Shown: positions 12,103 to 22,623 of the stretch, in pieces
Position numbering within the stretch: the first letter of the stretch is position 1
Layout of the letters: each line of letters opens with the position of its first letter
Source: Podospora bellae-mahoneyi
Taxonomy: Eukaryota > Ascomycota > Sordariomycetes > Sordariales > Podosporaceae
Length of the DNA stretch: 64,000 nt
Reading direction: 5' to 3'
Assembly (NCBI RefSeq): GCF_035222275.1
Contig: NC_085886.1
Coordinates: forward strand, 124,001-188,000
The notes under the pieces: generated by a model
The model's input: only the letters and a program-made list of their open reading frames with translations
What the model was told of the DNA's origin: nothing
Database searches by the model: none
Translations under genes and position numbers: made by a program

Positions 12103-13147
12103 GATTCTCCCACACACACACACTCCCGTGTGGACTGCGGTCCATATCCATCCAACCACTCAGCCTCATGCTCGATGCAGCAGCCCTGATTATCTGCAAG
12201 GCGGTACGAGGTGCATCGGGACGGACAAACTCGGCTTCCCGCCGTTTTGTTAGGTTCCCACGAAACCTGCTCAGGCTGTATGCCGATATCTCCATCCAAC
12301 AGAAAGTAGTGCTGCCTGTACTCTTCCAGCTACTGTCACCTTGGTAACACCGCGATCCTTATTAACTCGGGTGCAACAGAAGAGGGGACAGCCGGTCGAA
12401 GCCGTACAACATCTCACAGCTACCTTGGGTTGTCTCCAGTCTTTGCATCTTGGGCATCAGGCAGTCAAGAGAGTCACTCTGCATGACGGCCTGTGTTGCT
12501 TGAACAATCATACCTCGGGTACCTTATATTGATTCCAACTGGTTGACCTCTTCGCGGGTCAAGTAAACCACCGGCGTTCGCCATGTTCATTTTCACAATT
12601 TCACCGAGTTGACCATGACAAAGGCAACCTACTCTGACCTGTTGCTCGGCAAATCCGCGTGCTGGTGTAGTGCAGGCATCCCAAGCCTGGTAAACACCTG
12701 GACATACCTACTCTGAAAGATTCCATCAGGTTGCACACGTACCACTCAAACTCAGCATCAAACCCCGATAGATATCAGTCATGAGACAATCGAGAACATG
12801 TGAGATCAAATGTCTCGGGCAGGGAGCATCGTGGGACAACCGCATCAACATTCAAAATCACATATCGATCCGCGACTTTCGCTCATAAATGTCCTTCGAG
12901 TCTGAGTGATTTGTTGCATTGGGAACCGCCCGGAACACCAAGCCATCAGCATGGCGATACTCTACCTATATGATCGACCTCAGCAACTCTAGGGGGTTTA
13001 AAGGTTAGTGTCATCATGATCACCACGTGATGTTGTGTAATCATGGTTGGTCATGAACAAAACAAAACAAAAAGAAGAGAAGAGAAGAAAAGAAAAGAAA
13101 AGAAAATAACAGGGCGGTTGAAAAACTTATCTAGTGTTTTCTGACTA

Positions 13148-13157
13148 TACCTAGGTA
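13148..13157. repeat. Palindrome TACCTAGGTA
   Basis: Perfect 10-base palindrome, one of three exact copies noticed in gene-free DNA of this window (2728-2737, 13148-13157, 33296-33305). Confidence 0.6.
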
Positions 13158-13824
13158 TGCAAGTTCACCCATAAGTTGTCAGCTTGTTACGCTGCGAGCA
13201 CTGCCGGGCGGATAGGTAAGTTTGCTGGCACTATTGATAGAGGGTGTGGTAAGTAGGTACGCAACATGTACGTAACATGATGCAGAGTCACACTCCGTAC
13301 CTACACGCGTCACATCGGGTCTTTGCTTCAGCCGGGTCATACTGAGATCGTTTCTTCCGACATGTCGTGGCTATGCGTGAGGGTTGAATTGTGGTAGTCC
13401 TCCACGGTTATAACCTGTGCAATTAGCACAGAACCATACATAGGTAGAGAGGGGACGGAATATATTGAGAAGCCTACGGCACAGATTATGTCTGTGGATT
13501 CCTGTAAAGCAGTTTTTCAATGGCACTCCTGTCCTCATGCCACCTATTGAACTGTCCGTTCAGCAGCAACGGTACATTCAAATTATATTTCGTAGTTTTT
13601 CAAGTCATGACACTTGAGTTGAGACAGCCATGGACAAAATCAAAGATGACCTATGGGCTTTGTGCTTTTCAAATTGTCCATTTAACATCACGCACATGGA
13701 TTGTCGTGGACACATGATTGTGTCATCTTTGGAACTCGGAATACGCTCATATCCTGGCTCAAGCAGAACTATCGTAAATGTCCTACATGTCGCTTGCAAA
13801 TCTCAGACTCATGCTAACGCCGTC

Positions 13825-14766
13825 TCACAAATGTACACCGCCTCCATGGAGAATTTCATGACCCGCCCCAGAACTCCCCTCCCTAACCCAATCCAACACC
13901 CTGCCCCAAACCTCCACTCCATCGTGCTGCCTTTCCATATCCCTCTGGATCTTCCCCAACATCGTCACCCTTTCTTCCTCTTCAGACTCTGACGACCCGG
14001 TCTCCCCTTCGCTCACACTGTTCTTCCCAAGGCTATACCACCTAACCGCATCCCCCACCCTCAACTTGGCACACCGAGCATCCTTTTCAGGATGACCCTG
14101 AAAGGTTAGAATCGCGTTATTATGGCTGACGAAAGCCTGGTTGTCAACCAACAATTCGTGAAACCCCTTTGGTGTCGTGCCAAGCGCGCGACGGTGATGC
14201 TGCTGAAGACTCAAAACCTTCTTTCCCACCTTTCCATGCGAGGTGCTGGCCCTGTGCTGCTGTTGATGATGATGGTGATGATGCCTCGAACCAAAAAACT
14301 TCTGCCCCAGCGGCGTTAGAGCCGCCTCGGTCACCCCCAGCTCGGGATGTTCCAGATCAATCACCTCGCCACCAAACAGCATCCCAATCGTCTGGTGTCC
14401 CCAGCATATCCCGCAAATTTTCTGCCGCGGGTAGTTCTTGACCGTGTCAAGAATGAACTTGTGAACCCTCAAGATCCACGCATGCCTCTTCCTCGGGTCG
14501 GCGTTTCCGCCCCCGATGACGATCAAGTCGTAGTTGTCCCGGCTCAAATCAGGCAGGTCGTTCTCCTGCTTGTAATTATCGGCCGGGTAGAAAAAAGAGA
14601 GTTGAGTGTCCGGGTGGTGGGTGACCTGGGAGAGGGAGCGAATGTACGAGTCCCTAATCTCGTGGATGAAGGGTGAACGGTACGAGTTGAGCAGGATGGC
14701 GAGTTTGAGAGGCCTGCTGTGGGGTGCCGTCTTCACGATAGAATGGGGGGATTCTAGAATAGTCAT
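13825..14766 (-). CDS. Class I glutamine amidotransferase-like protein with His run
   Basis: Intronless 313-residue protein with a class I GATase fold. The nucleophile elbow is GICWGH (Cys about 121) and the His/Glu pair is in FQGHPE (His about 225, Glu about 227), so the triad is complete and glutamine hydrolysis or a related activity is plausible. An oxyanion-region GGG (VIGGGNADPR) is present. Between nucleophile and histidine lies an insertion with six consecutive histidines (about 162-167), then QQQH and more His/Gln. Stand-alone proteins of this kind in fungi are sometimes called copper/iron-regulated glutamine amidotransferases; no synthetase partner domain is fused. The C-terminus is Glu/Ser-rich, then amphipathic. 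The ATG at 14766 gives an N-terminal extension of about 20 residues before the LKLAILLNSY core strand. Confidence 0.88.
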   Translation of the reverse strand: MTILESPHSIVKTAPHSRPLKLAILLNSYRSPFIHEIRDSYIRSLSQVTHHPDTQLSFFYPADNYKQENDLPDLSRDNYDLIVIGGGNADPRKRHAWILRVHKFILDTVKNYPRQKICGICWGHQTIGMLFGGEVIDLEHPELGVTEAALTPLGQKFFGSRHHHHHHQQQHRASTSHGKVGKKVLSLQQHHRRALGTTPKGFHELLVDNQAFVSHNNAILTFQGHPEKDARCAKLRVGDAVRWYSLGKNSVSEGETGSSESEEEERVTMLGKIQRDMERQHDGVEVWGRVLDWVREGSSGAGHEILHGGGVHL

Positions 14767-15820
14767 GTTGAATAAATTTGGAGTTGATGAGTTCTGTTAT
14801 TGGATCATGAATAACATATAACACACACACAAACACATACCCGCGGGGTTGAACCTTGGGTGTTTTGACGTGTGTGGTGTTGCGAGTTGAGAGAGCGACT
14901 CTTTTGGGAGAAGAAAACAAGACCCGAAAGAGAAATCAACCCCAGAAACAGTGGGGATTTGCTGCTTATATATGCATTTATTCTCGAATTCCAACACCTG
15001 CCGAAAAGGCGTTTGACAAGGGGGTGCACGGTTGGAATCGTGGATGGTTGAAGCTCAGGGGTGGTGGTATTATTAGTGCGTCAGCTGATCACCCATATGG
15101 GACCAACCACCTGGCGCACCCGACGACACCATCTTCAAAACTCATGACATCACTGCTCCAGTTTCTCTCAATGATAAAGAGGTGACGGGACGGGCCTACA
15201 TCATCAAACAATGCCTTGTGGCTCTTGACCATGTGGTTGTCTTCTTTGTTTTCTGCCCTTCCGCCCAGACTCTAGAAAAACAGGGCCAACGGTTGAACTC
15301 CACTGGCGGACAAGGTACCGCTAGACATCACTTCGAAATTGATGCTTCCCAAACACATGGAGGGCCGAACGTTACCCGACCCGAGGAATGCAACGCCAGG
15401 AAGAACGGATGAGGCCCCGTACGGATGGCATGTCAAGAAGTGCATTTTCATATCACGGGCCAAATAGCGAGGCCGCTACAGAAGTGATAGGTCGATCAAT
15501 ATGCATGTTCAGCTTCTCTGCGTCGGACGAAATTGTTCCAATCGAGATGCGCACCTTCTGCGCAAGCCACGAACCAATATCACGCTCACACTATTGTCAC
15601 CAAAGCAGCACTTTGAAAAGTACTTCATACCAGGCTTGTATTTCTGGGGTTGGGGGTATTGGACCATATGAATCAAGCTTGTATTTACCCCAAGCTAGCT
15701 AAGACGCCGTCCCATTTTGGTTGCCATGCATGCAGTGCACCCGACCCGAAACCCGAATGTCAAACCCAAATCAAAGACCCTTATGACTCCCCATTGAACA
15801 AGCTCCAGTTAACGAGACCT
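14767..15820. other. Intergenic region
   Basis: About 1.05 kb holding the amidotransferase promoter (right of 14766) and, near 15820, the eS7 3' UTR. A short CA repeat lies at about 14820-14838, within 75 bases of the amidotransferase start. No gene seen. Confidence 0.5.
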
Positions 15821-16809
15821 CTAGTACTCGGCGGAGCCGGTCTGGGGGAACTCGAAGATGACACCACGGCCGGTGAGGCGCTTGTAAACCTCGGAGTAGG
15901 TGTCGAGTCTGTAGTCAACACCGCCGCGCTCCTTCTCGTCAAGGATGACCTTGAGGGTCTTGGAGCCGTCCTCCTTGGTGCGGATACGCTTGCCGACGAT
16001 CTCGACGGGGTAGACGAGGTCGGTCAGGATAGCATCGTGGACAGCGGTAAGAGTGCGGGAACGGGGACGCTTCTGCTTCTGGAGGTTGCGGGAGCGGGTG
16101 GAGCGCTTGGGGCGGGGGAGAATGCGGCGAGCAGCGAGGATGAGGACGTGGCGGTCGGAGAACTTCTTCTCGAGCTCACGGGTCAAGCTGGATGGCCAAG
16201 TCAGCAACAATGTTGTCGTTGACAACAGAAACATCAGAGGCAAAAACTTACCGCTGCTGGACACGGTGGAAACCCTGCAGAGAAGGAACGGGGACAAAGA
16301 TGACAATAGCCTTCTTGCCGTGGCCAACCTCGATCTATTTCAGATCCAAGTCAGCATGCGAGCTCCTGGATGACAGTGCAATCCATGGACCGCTTCCCGT
16401 CCTATTCCGCGCTGTGGTATGGATGTCATTGATGTCAGGGCCAGCGGACATAGAGAGGGCCGGCGCTGGACTGGAGCGTCGCAACACTCGCCCTCGCCCG
16501 TTTTCCCATTGTGATATCAATCTCCCCAAATAGTGCGACTGCCCGACGCGCGGCGAAAATGTGTTTCGAGGTTCGCGACGTCGGTGGAACAGGATGTCCG
16601 GGTGTTTGGTTCGTCTGTCAGATCATTTGAGTTCAGTGTGGTCTCACCTCGCGAGCAGAAGTGAACTGCAGAGGGCGGAGGGCAGCCTTGAGGTCAGCAG
16701 TGTTGCTCTCGAGGTCGTAGAGAGCGCCAGCGATGGCCTGCTCAAGCTCAGAGGGCTTGGAGTGCGAAGGGCTGTTAGCCGCGATCTTGCTGAGCTGAGG
16801 GGTAGACAT
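15821..16809 (-). CDS. rps7: 40S ribosomal protein eS7 (RPS7)
   Basis: Small-subunit ribosomal protein of 203 residues, the usual length. Exons on the minus strand: 16809-16648, 16334-16252, 16187-15821. The 5' intron is long (313 nt) for this window, as is common in fungal ribosomal protein genes. Diagnostic segments: [44 protein letters not shown] (assembled across exons 2-3), [18 protein letters not shown] and [18 protein letters not shown]. The ATG at 16809 sits in AAAATGTCT context. It is divergent from the DUF7704 gene with 315 bases between the start codons. Confidence 0.96.
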
Positions 16810-17124
16810 TTTGGCTGGCCGTTGTCGTCGATGGTCGGGTTCCGGAGAAGTCTCGAGATGGGCTCGCTGCGAGGTTGTCAAAGTGGTTGATGGAAAATGG
16901 ATTGGCCAGGCCTTGGCGGATAGGGTTTGAAAGCCCTGGAGAATTTTCGGTGGGCCTGATTGGCAATATTAGCAGGCGGTGAACTCTCTGTTGCCCCACC
17001 ATGGATTCTGCCAGGCAATGGCCAGAGCTCGAAGCTTGGACCACTCGTCAGCTGCAATCCCCACAACACGCCCAATCACCTTTTCAGGGGCAGACATCAC
17101 CGAGTGTCGATACCTAAAGTAACA
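16810..17124. promoter_or_regulatory. Bidirectional promoter, rps7 / DUF7704 gene
   Basis: 315 bases between divergent start codons. It must serve a highly expressed ribosomal protein gene and a membrane protein gene. I see no clear TATA box, which fits ribosomal protein promoters. Confidence 0.55.
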
Positions 17125-17640
17125 ATGGCCGCCTCAACTCAGTCAATGGCCCCTGCGCCTAAAGCTCAAAAGAAGGGCGGGTTTTCACTTCCTTTTCTCT
17201 ACCGATTCTTTTTCCTCCTTGTCGAACCCATCTCGGCGCTCGTTGGCGCATATTTTGCCCTCTTCGACCAAGAGACCTACCTCAGGCTCACTCACGCCGC
17301 CTCTGCCGCTTCGCCGATCCCGACAAGCACGTCGATTGTACTGTCTCAGCTTGGGAACCTGTATTTCTTCTTTGCTATCAACGAAGCTCTTGTGCTCAGA
17401 GCTACATCTGATATCGTCGTGTGGAGGACCGTCCTTTTCTGCCTTCTCGTTGGCGACCTCGGCCACCTGTATACGGTCAAGCAGCTGGGCGTGCAGATCT
17501 ACTGGGACATCTTAAACTGGAACGCCATTGATATTGGGAACATTCCGTTTGTGTATCTTGGGGCAACCATGAGGATTGCGTTCTTGGCCGGCATTGGTTT
17601 CTCGTCGACGAAAGGGACGAAATCAGCGAAGGCAGCATAA
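17125..17640 (+). CDS. DUF7704-type four-helix membrane protein
   Basis: Intronless 171-residue membrane protein. After a short Gln/Ala/Lys-rich N-terminus, four hydrophobic segments follow: FLYRFFFLLVEPISALVGAY; IVLSQLGNLYFFFAINEALVL; VWRTVLFCLLVGDLGHLYTV; FVYLGATMRIAFLAGIGF. The pattern RFFFLxxEPxSALxGAY and the conserved GDLGHLY match a fungal family I recognise as DUF7704, often next to housekeeping genes and of unknown function. The ATG at 17125 follows AGTAACA, a reasonable context. It ends in a Lys/Ala tail. Confidence 0.82.
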   Translation: MAASTQSMAPAPKAQKKGGFSLPFLYRFFFLLVEPISALVGAYFALFDQETYLRLTHAASAASPIPTSTSIVLSQLGNLYFFFAINEALVLRATSDIVVWRTVLFCLLVGDLGHLYTVKQLGVQIYWDILNWNAIDIGNIPFVYLGATMRIAFLAGIGFSSTKGTKSAKAA

Positions 17641-18453
17641 CTCCACGACCATGGAAGACGCGGCAAAGCATCAGGAGCCCCAAAATGATGCCCCATTGTC
17701 AGATCGCAAGCGAAGCGCAGGACTCTTGGCCCGTCGGTCTTCCATGTGCCCTGAGTGCTGTCCATCTTTGCGTCTTTGAAGATCGACAAAGCGGGTAGAC
17801 ATGATGAGGCTCTACGGAGTCTGATATGGGGATCTGGGAATCGAAATATTCAACGGTGCCTGAATCTCCATTCTACCGCCTCCTATGCGCTCGCCTCGAC
17901 GAACATGTTCTCTTGACGTATGCCAGCCAGTCTCGGAACCTCGCCCTGTGATTTGTGGGAAAATCGGCATCCGTCAGAATACCAACAACTGTGGGTGCGA
18001 CGGAAGCGTGGGGGTATTCTTTGGACCTTACCAAGCACTGTCACGCTTTGAGCGACGTCGTGGCGGAGCATGGTGGGGTCAGAGGGGAACGAAGAATAAC
18101 ACGGCATTGGTCGGAATGAGGTGGGTGTTGATTCCATGAAGTTTTGCCTACCAACTTCCAGCAGCTCGGGAAGAACAGTTCCATGCAGGTGGAAGTCCGG
18201 CTTAATTGGTTCTGTTGCACCGCTGGACGGGTCTGGATAATATCCGTCCCTCAGTCAGGGGTGGTAAGAAAAGTTGGGGTTTACCCCTCAGATCATGTCT
18301 CGATCAACCCAGGAGGGTGACTGAATAAAAGGCGGGGTGGCCGCTGTTACTATTGTGTTGTTATCTCGTGAGGGACTCCGTGCTTTACAAGAGAAGAATC
18401 AAGCGTCCTTGCCTTGCCCTTTCCCACGTCGCTGTCAACTACCTGTCGCCAAC
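17641..18453. other. Intergenic region upstream of alcohol dehydrogenase
   Basis: 813 bases between two plus-strand genes. The last 100 bases before the dehydrogenase ATG are CT-rich. No gene or repeat seen. Confidence 0.45.
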
Positions 18454-19672
18454 ATGCCATATCCCGAGACCTTCACCGGGTTCCAGGTGAATGGACCAGA
18501 GACCTGGACCGAGTTCCACAAGAACGAGTTCCAACCGAAGCCATTTGGCGATTACGATGTGGATATCAAGATTGAGGCTTGTGGTGTGTGCGGGAGTGAT
18601 GTCCATACCATCAGTGGCGGCTGGGGAGAGCAGCATTTCCCTCTTGCAGTTGGTCACGGTATGGCTTTTCATGACGATTTCGCCTGCTTATGCACGGTCC
18701 CTTCAGCTCGCTGACATGAGGGATGAATTAGAAATAATAGGCACCGCTATCCGTGTGGGATCAAAGGTGTCTCTTATTAAAGAAGGCCAGCGCGTCGGTG
18801 TCGGAGCTCAAAGTTATTCTTGCCTCAACTGCCGACAATGCAAAAACGACAACGAAACCTACTGCCAAAAACAGCTGGACACGTACGGCGCCAAATGGCC
18901 CGATACAGGCATCGTCTCCCAAGGTGGTTACTCCAGCCATGTGAGAACACACGAGCACTGGTATGGTTGTCACCCTTCCACGATTTGAATCTGGAAAGGC
19001 ACATACTGACATCTCGTCCCAAGGGTCTTCCCCATCCCCGACGCTCTCCCCTCTACCGTTGCTGCCCCTATGCTCTGCGCCGGCTTGACCGCCTACTCCC
19101 CCCTCGTCCGTAATGGCTGCGGCCCCGGCAAGAAAGTAGGCATCGTCGGGCTCGGCGGCATCGGCCATCTGGGTCTCCTGTTCGCCAAGGCCCTCGGCGC
19201 CGAAGTCTGGGCTATCTCCCGCACGCACAGCAAGGAAGCTGATGCCAAAGCCATGGGCGCTGACGGGTTTCTGGCCACGTCAGACAGGGACTGGAACGTG
19301 CCTCACAAGATGACCTTTGACCTCATCATCAACACCGCGAACTCGTTTGAAGGGTTTGATCTGGACGCGTATCTGAGTTTGTTGGATGTTCACGCCAAAT
19401 GGGTCAGTGTCGGTTTGCCAGAGGATGACGGAATCAAGGTCCGGAACCAGACATTCTTGACCAACGGGTGTTTCTTTGGAAGCTCGCACTTGGGGAGCAG
19501 GAAGGAGGTGTTGACTATGCTGCAGCTGGCGGCTGACAAGGGGATCAAGACCTGGGTGCAGGAGGTCCAAATCAGCAAAGAGAATCTCGCCGAGACGCTG
19601 ACAAAGCTGCACAACAATGATGTACGGTATCGGTATTGCCTGACTGGCTACGAGGAGCAGTTTGGGGCCTGA
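18454..19672 (+). CDS. NADP(H)-dependent zinc alcohol dehydrogenase (ADH6/7, cinnamyl type)
   Basis: Cytosolic medium-chain zinc alcohol dehydrogenase of 360 residues, the normal family length. Exons 18454-18658, 18732-18960, 19024-19672. Catalytic-zinc ligands are seen in ACGVCGSDVHT and in the GHE created at the first exon join (GHEIIGTAIRVG). The four structural-zinc cysteines are in CLNCRQCKNDNETYC. The Rossmann motif is GLGGIGHLG, followed by ISRTHSKEADAKAMGAD; Ser-Arg after the second strand fits NADP(H) preference. Likely reduces aliphatic and aromatic aldehydes. The annotation matches the yeast ADH6/ADH7 and plant CAD group. Confidence 0.94.
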
Positions 19673-19799
19673 TGAGATCTCTTTACCGATTTGTTGATTC
19701 GTAGCAAGGGCAAATGTAGCGAAGTAACTCTTGATCTATGGTATCAGCTACCATCATGATGTTTGAAAGAACGGGGGGTATCTACCATGACCACTCTCA

Positions 19800-21610
19800 T
19801 CAACCCTGTTTGATCCTTCCCAGCCCAAGCACACACCAATATGCCAATTCTTTCTTTTCCTTTTGATCCTTATCCCGGCCGGTTCCAGAAGCAGCATCAT
19901 CACCTCCACCCTCCGCCTCCCATTCGATCCGCACAAACATGGGAATCTCCAACACATCCTCATCCTGCTTCAGCACATCCCGACCTGATTCCAACTTCAA
20001 GGAAGCAGGAACAACCTCGACGATAATACTAACCCAGTTTCGGCCTCGCTCCCAAATCTTACCGACCTCGACCTGAAACTGGCTCTCGGTCCCCGCCCGG
20101 CGTCGACTCCTACCCGACGACTCGCGGCCGTTTTCCTTGAGCGCCTCATCCCAGACGTCGGTGTTGGCGTCAATGTCAAACTGCGGGCAAAGAACCGTCA
20201 CCTTACTGGGGAACCTGCCTGGAGTTTTGGCCGGGGCACCGAGGGTTACTTTGAGGGATTCGAAAATCGGGTTCTTAAACGTCAGAACAAAGTGCACCGG
20301 CTTGAGGGGTTCGAGGAGATCGCCCAGGATGGCGGGGGCAGCGGGCCCATTAGGCCCCGGGAGGTTGAGACGTCGGATGGTGATGCTTGGGATATAGCTG
20401 CCTGCTACCAACCTGATTCTGAAGCGCGTGGTCTGGACTTTGGCTTCGGGCTTGGAGATGATGTGACGGCAGACAGGGCAGCGCTTGGAGCGTTTTGTAC
20501 GCAAGAGGTAGGGAACTGGTCGCAGAGACGAGTTGAACCGGGCAGCTCCATAAAGATGAGTTTCTCCCAGGTTGGGCGGCTGGGAGCAGATTTGGGTGCT
20601 TGACGCTGTGTCGAGAAAATCTGATTGATGGAGTTGAGTGATCAGTGAGGATTCGTCGAGGTCTGTCTCGAGTAGGCCTTCGTCGGCCGTGATGGCTTCG
20701 CGCATGGCGCCCAACTTGGACTTGGCTCTTGGGTCATGGAGCTTTCCGCCCGTGTACAGGTTCATTATTCGTGACAACGAGGACGGCGACGAAAAGCCGA
20801 GATCTCCCAGAGACGAGAAGCCGTTATCTCCCGCGTTTGGATCGGCAAGCTGACTGTTATAAAACAGCTTGAGATTCGCAAACTGTGTTTCCAGGTCCAT
20901 ATCTTGCGCTGCAGCAGCTTCACTTGACGCAGCTAGTGCTGCCTCCCCTCCGCGATGGGACAACTCCTTACGCCGATCCTTACGTTCCTTAGCCGTGAGC
21001 CTAGAAGCGCCCCCATTGCGAATTTTGGCGAGCTGAGCGTGAATACTATTCGGCTTGTCAAACTGAATGCCAATTTCGGTCGAGCTCCAGCTGCAGTAGG
21101 AGCAAATCAGCGAGTATGTCGTGTGCGGTGTGCCAGCGCGGTCAGGTGCAAGTAGACTTGGGTCTGACGGCGGTGCTTCTATGCTCGTTACGGAAACGGG
21201 CCCAATGCATATTGGGCACTGGAAGCAGCTGCGAGTGCATCTGAAATTGATCTCTTATTAGCAATGCCTACCAAGGGCAAGCCGGACACCAGACATAGAC
21301 GACGAACGGACCTGTTGCCTTCACTCTTAAGGTTGCTGCTCGGCACTTCAAACAGACAACTGGGACAGAAGTAGGTCGCAATCTCCTCAGTGATACAGCG
21401 AGGGCAGCGAATCTGGTGACAGTCTTCGCAGTACAAGAGATACTCGAGCGGGTAAAGACTGAAGTTGGCTCGCGGGGCACGGGGATCAAAGGCGTTATCT
21501 TCTTCGTCACCGTCAGCACTGGTCGGCGATGTTGCGTCTGAAGGCCGCCCAAGCGATGCTGAGTCGGAGCAGGGACATTGAATGTACGTGTATGGACTCA
21601 AGGGCGCCAT
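19800..21610 (-). CDS. ro-2: Dynactin subunit p62 (DCTN4)
   Basis: Dynactin pointed-end complex subunit of about 579 residues, required for dynein-driven nuclear and vesicle transport in hyphae. Exons 21610-21312 and 21240-19800 with a 71-nt intron. A Cys-rich zinc-binding region leads (YCEDCHQIRCPRC, YFCPSC, then FQCPIC and ICSYC after the join). It is followed by a helical part, a CPVCRHIISKPE zinc knuckle, and a beta-rich C-terminal half (FVLTFKNPIFESLKVTL, SIIVEVVPASLKLE, EIPMFVRIEWEAEG). The N. crassa orthologue is ropy-2, which is the basis for the symbol. The intron donor GTCCGT is weak but the join N-R-C-T-R restores frame. Convergent with the alcohol dehydrogenase, 127 bases apart. 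Confidence 0.9.
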
Positions 21611-22623
21611 TACGCCCCAGCGCTATATGAAAACTGCCACAGGCAAGAAATGGGAAGTAAAAGTCGTCGGAGACTGCCGCCGCGTGGACACCTTCATGTG
21701 GCCCCGCACCTTTTCGAGCTGGAATTTAATTGTAGCTTCCAAAAGTTGGAAGCTTGACGCGCTTGATGGGCAGTTGACACGCGCCGCCAGTTAATTTTGG
21801 TGGCACCATTCCAAACCCTAACCCTTTGAACCCAAGCCACATCATCTCATCTCCTTCCTCTTCCACAACCTGGAATCCCCCAACATCAATCCCCATTGTT
21901 TTATAATCTCGTACAGTCAAAGTTACTCGCAGTCGCGCGTGACTCGGTTAATTTTCGTCTTTTCCGGACCTAACAACAGACGATGATGGATCGCGGCACA
22001 TCGCTTGCAGACAGGATAAGGATCATGCATCATTCGGTTTGGAATGCTGAGATATCCATCCTCGCAAACGAATCCGGATGTGCGATACAAGCGTATCGTG
22101 GTGACACCCATGTGCCCTGGGTCATGCAAAGCTGAGGTTAATTCCTGCGGCCCCCTCGCGGATCTGCTTCACCGTAAGGTGAAGCAGATTTCACATCCAT
22201 ACTGTAGCAACACGTCAAGTGAATGGCGATAGTGGTCCTGGAGAGACGGCATATTTTACAGACTTTACACATCTTACCAGCAGCATAATCACACCATAAC
22301 CTGCTTTAGCAGTGGAACTGAATGACCCGCCTGGTTCACCTACCACCGGAACTGGCGTCCGTCCAGCTAACCTTATTCTTGGTCGTCCGTTTTTGGGGCA
22401 CTGGTGAACCAAACACCTCCCGGCACCCCGCGCTTCCGCCATCCCATCGCCGGCAGAGCTGCTAAGTGGCCAGCATCGAGTTCATAACCGACATATCTCT
22501 CACCCGGCGAAGAGACGGCTTCTCCAGCCAGGAACTGCCTCTGGCAGTGCGTTGACTTGTGGCTCCGAGTCTCCGTGGTCCTCTCGGATCTTTTGGAGCC
22601 GGTGAATAGCCACCTCAGAGCTT
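21611..22623. other. Intergenic region with perfect hairpin
   Basis: About 1.0 kb between divergent genes (dynactin p62 and the DUF8004 gene). It contains a perfect inverted repeat at 22162-22189. No open frame here matches a family. Confidence 0.5.
22162..22189. repeat. Perfect 12-bp inverted repeat with GTAA loop
   Basis: Arms atctgcttcacc (22162-22173) and ggtgaagcagat (22178-22189) flank GTAA. As RNA this is a 12-bp stem closed by a GUAA tetraloop, which is of the stable GNRA class; two further G-U pairs could extend it. It lies between the start codons of the divergent p62 and DUF8004 genes. Confidence 0.8.

Larger units (their letters stand above)
9984..13824. other. 3.8-kb region with no convincing gene
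   Basis: No open frame here shows domain motifs or splice-linked continuity. It must hold the calpain promoter at the left and the 3' UTR of the amidotransferase gene at the right. Visible sequence features: a near-identical 19-base direct repeat (tagtgYaggcatcccaagc, ending at 11933 and 12686); a hairpin-capable segment at 12073-12102; a CA run and a second copy of ctcccgtgtgg just after it; a purine tract of AAAAG/AGAAG units at about 13065-13108; and the palindrome TACCTAGGTA at 13148-13157. A noncoding RNA is possible but not supported directly. Confidence 0.5.

Noticed and set aside
13060-13110. Possible retroelement poly(A) tail or transposon end
   Set aside because: It is a simple AAAAG/AGAAG purine tract without flanking target-site duplication or nearby element genes.
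9984-13824. tRNA or 5S rRNA genes in gene-free regions
   Set aside because: I looked for T-loop (GGTTCGA-type) and 5S internal promoter sequences here and in the other gaps and found none; a covariance-model scan would settle it.
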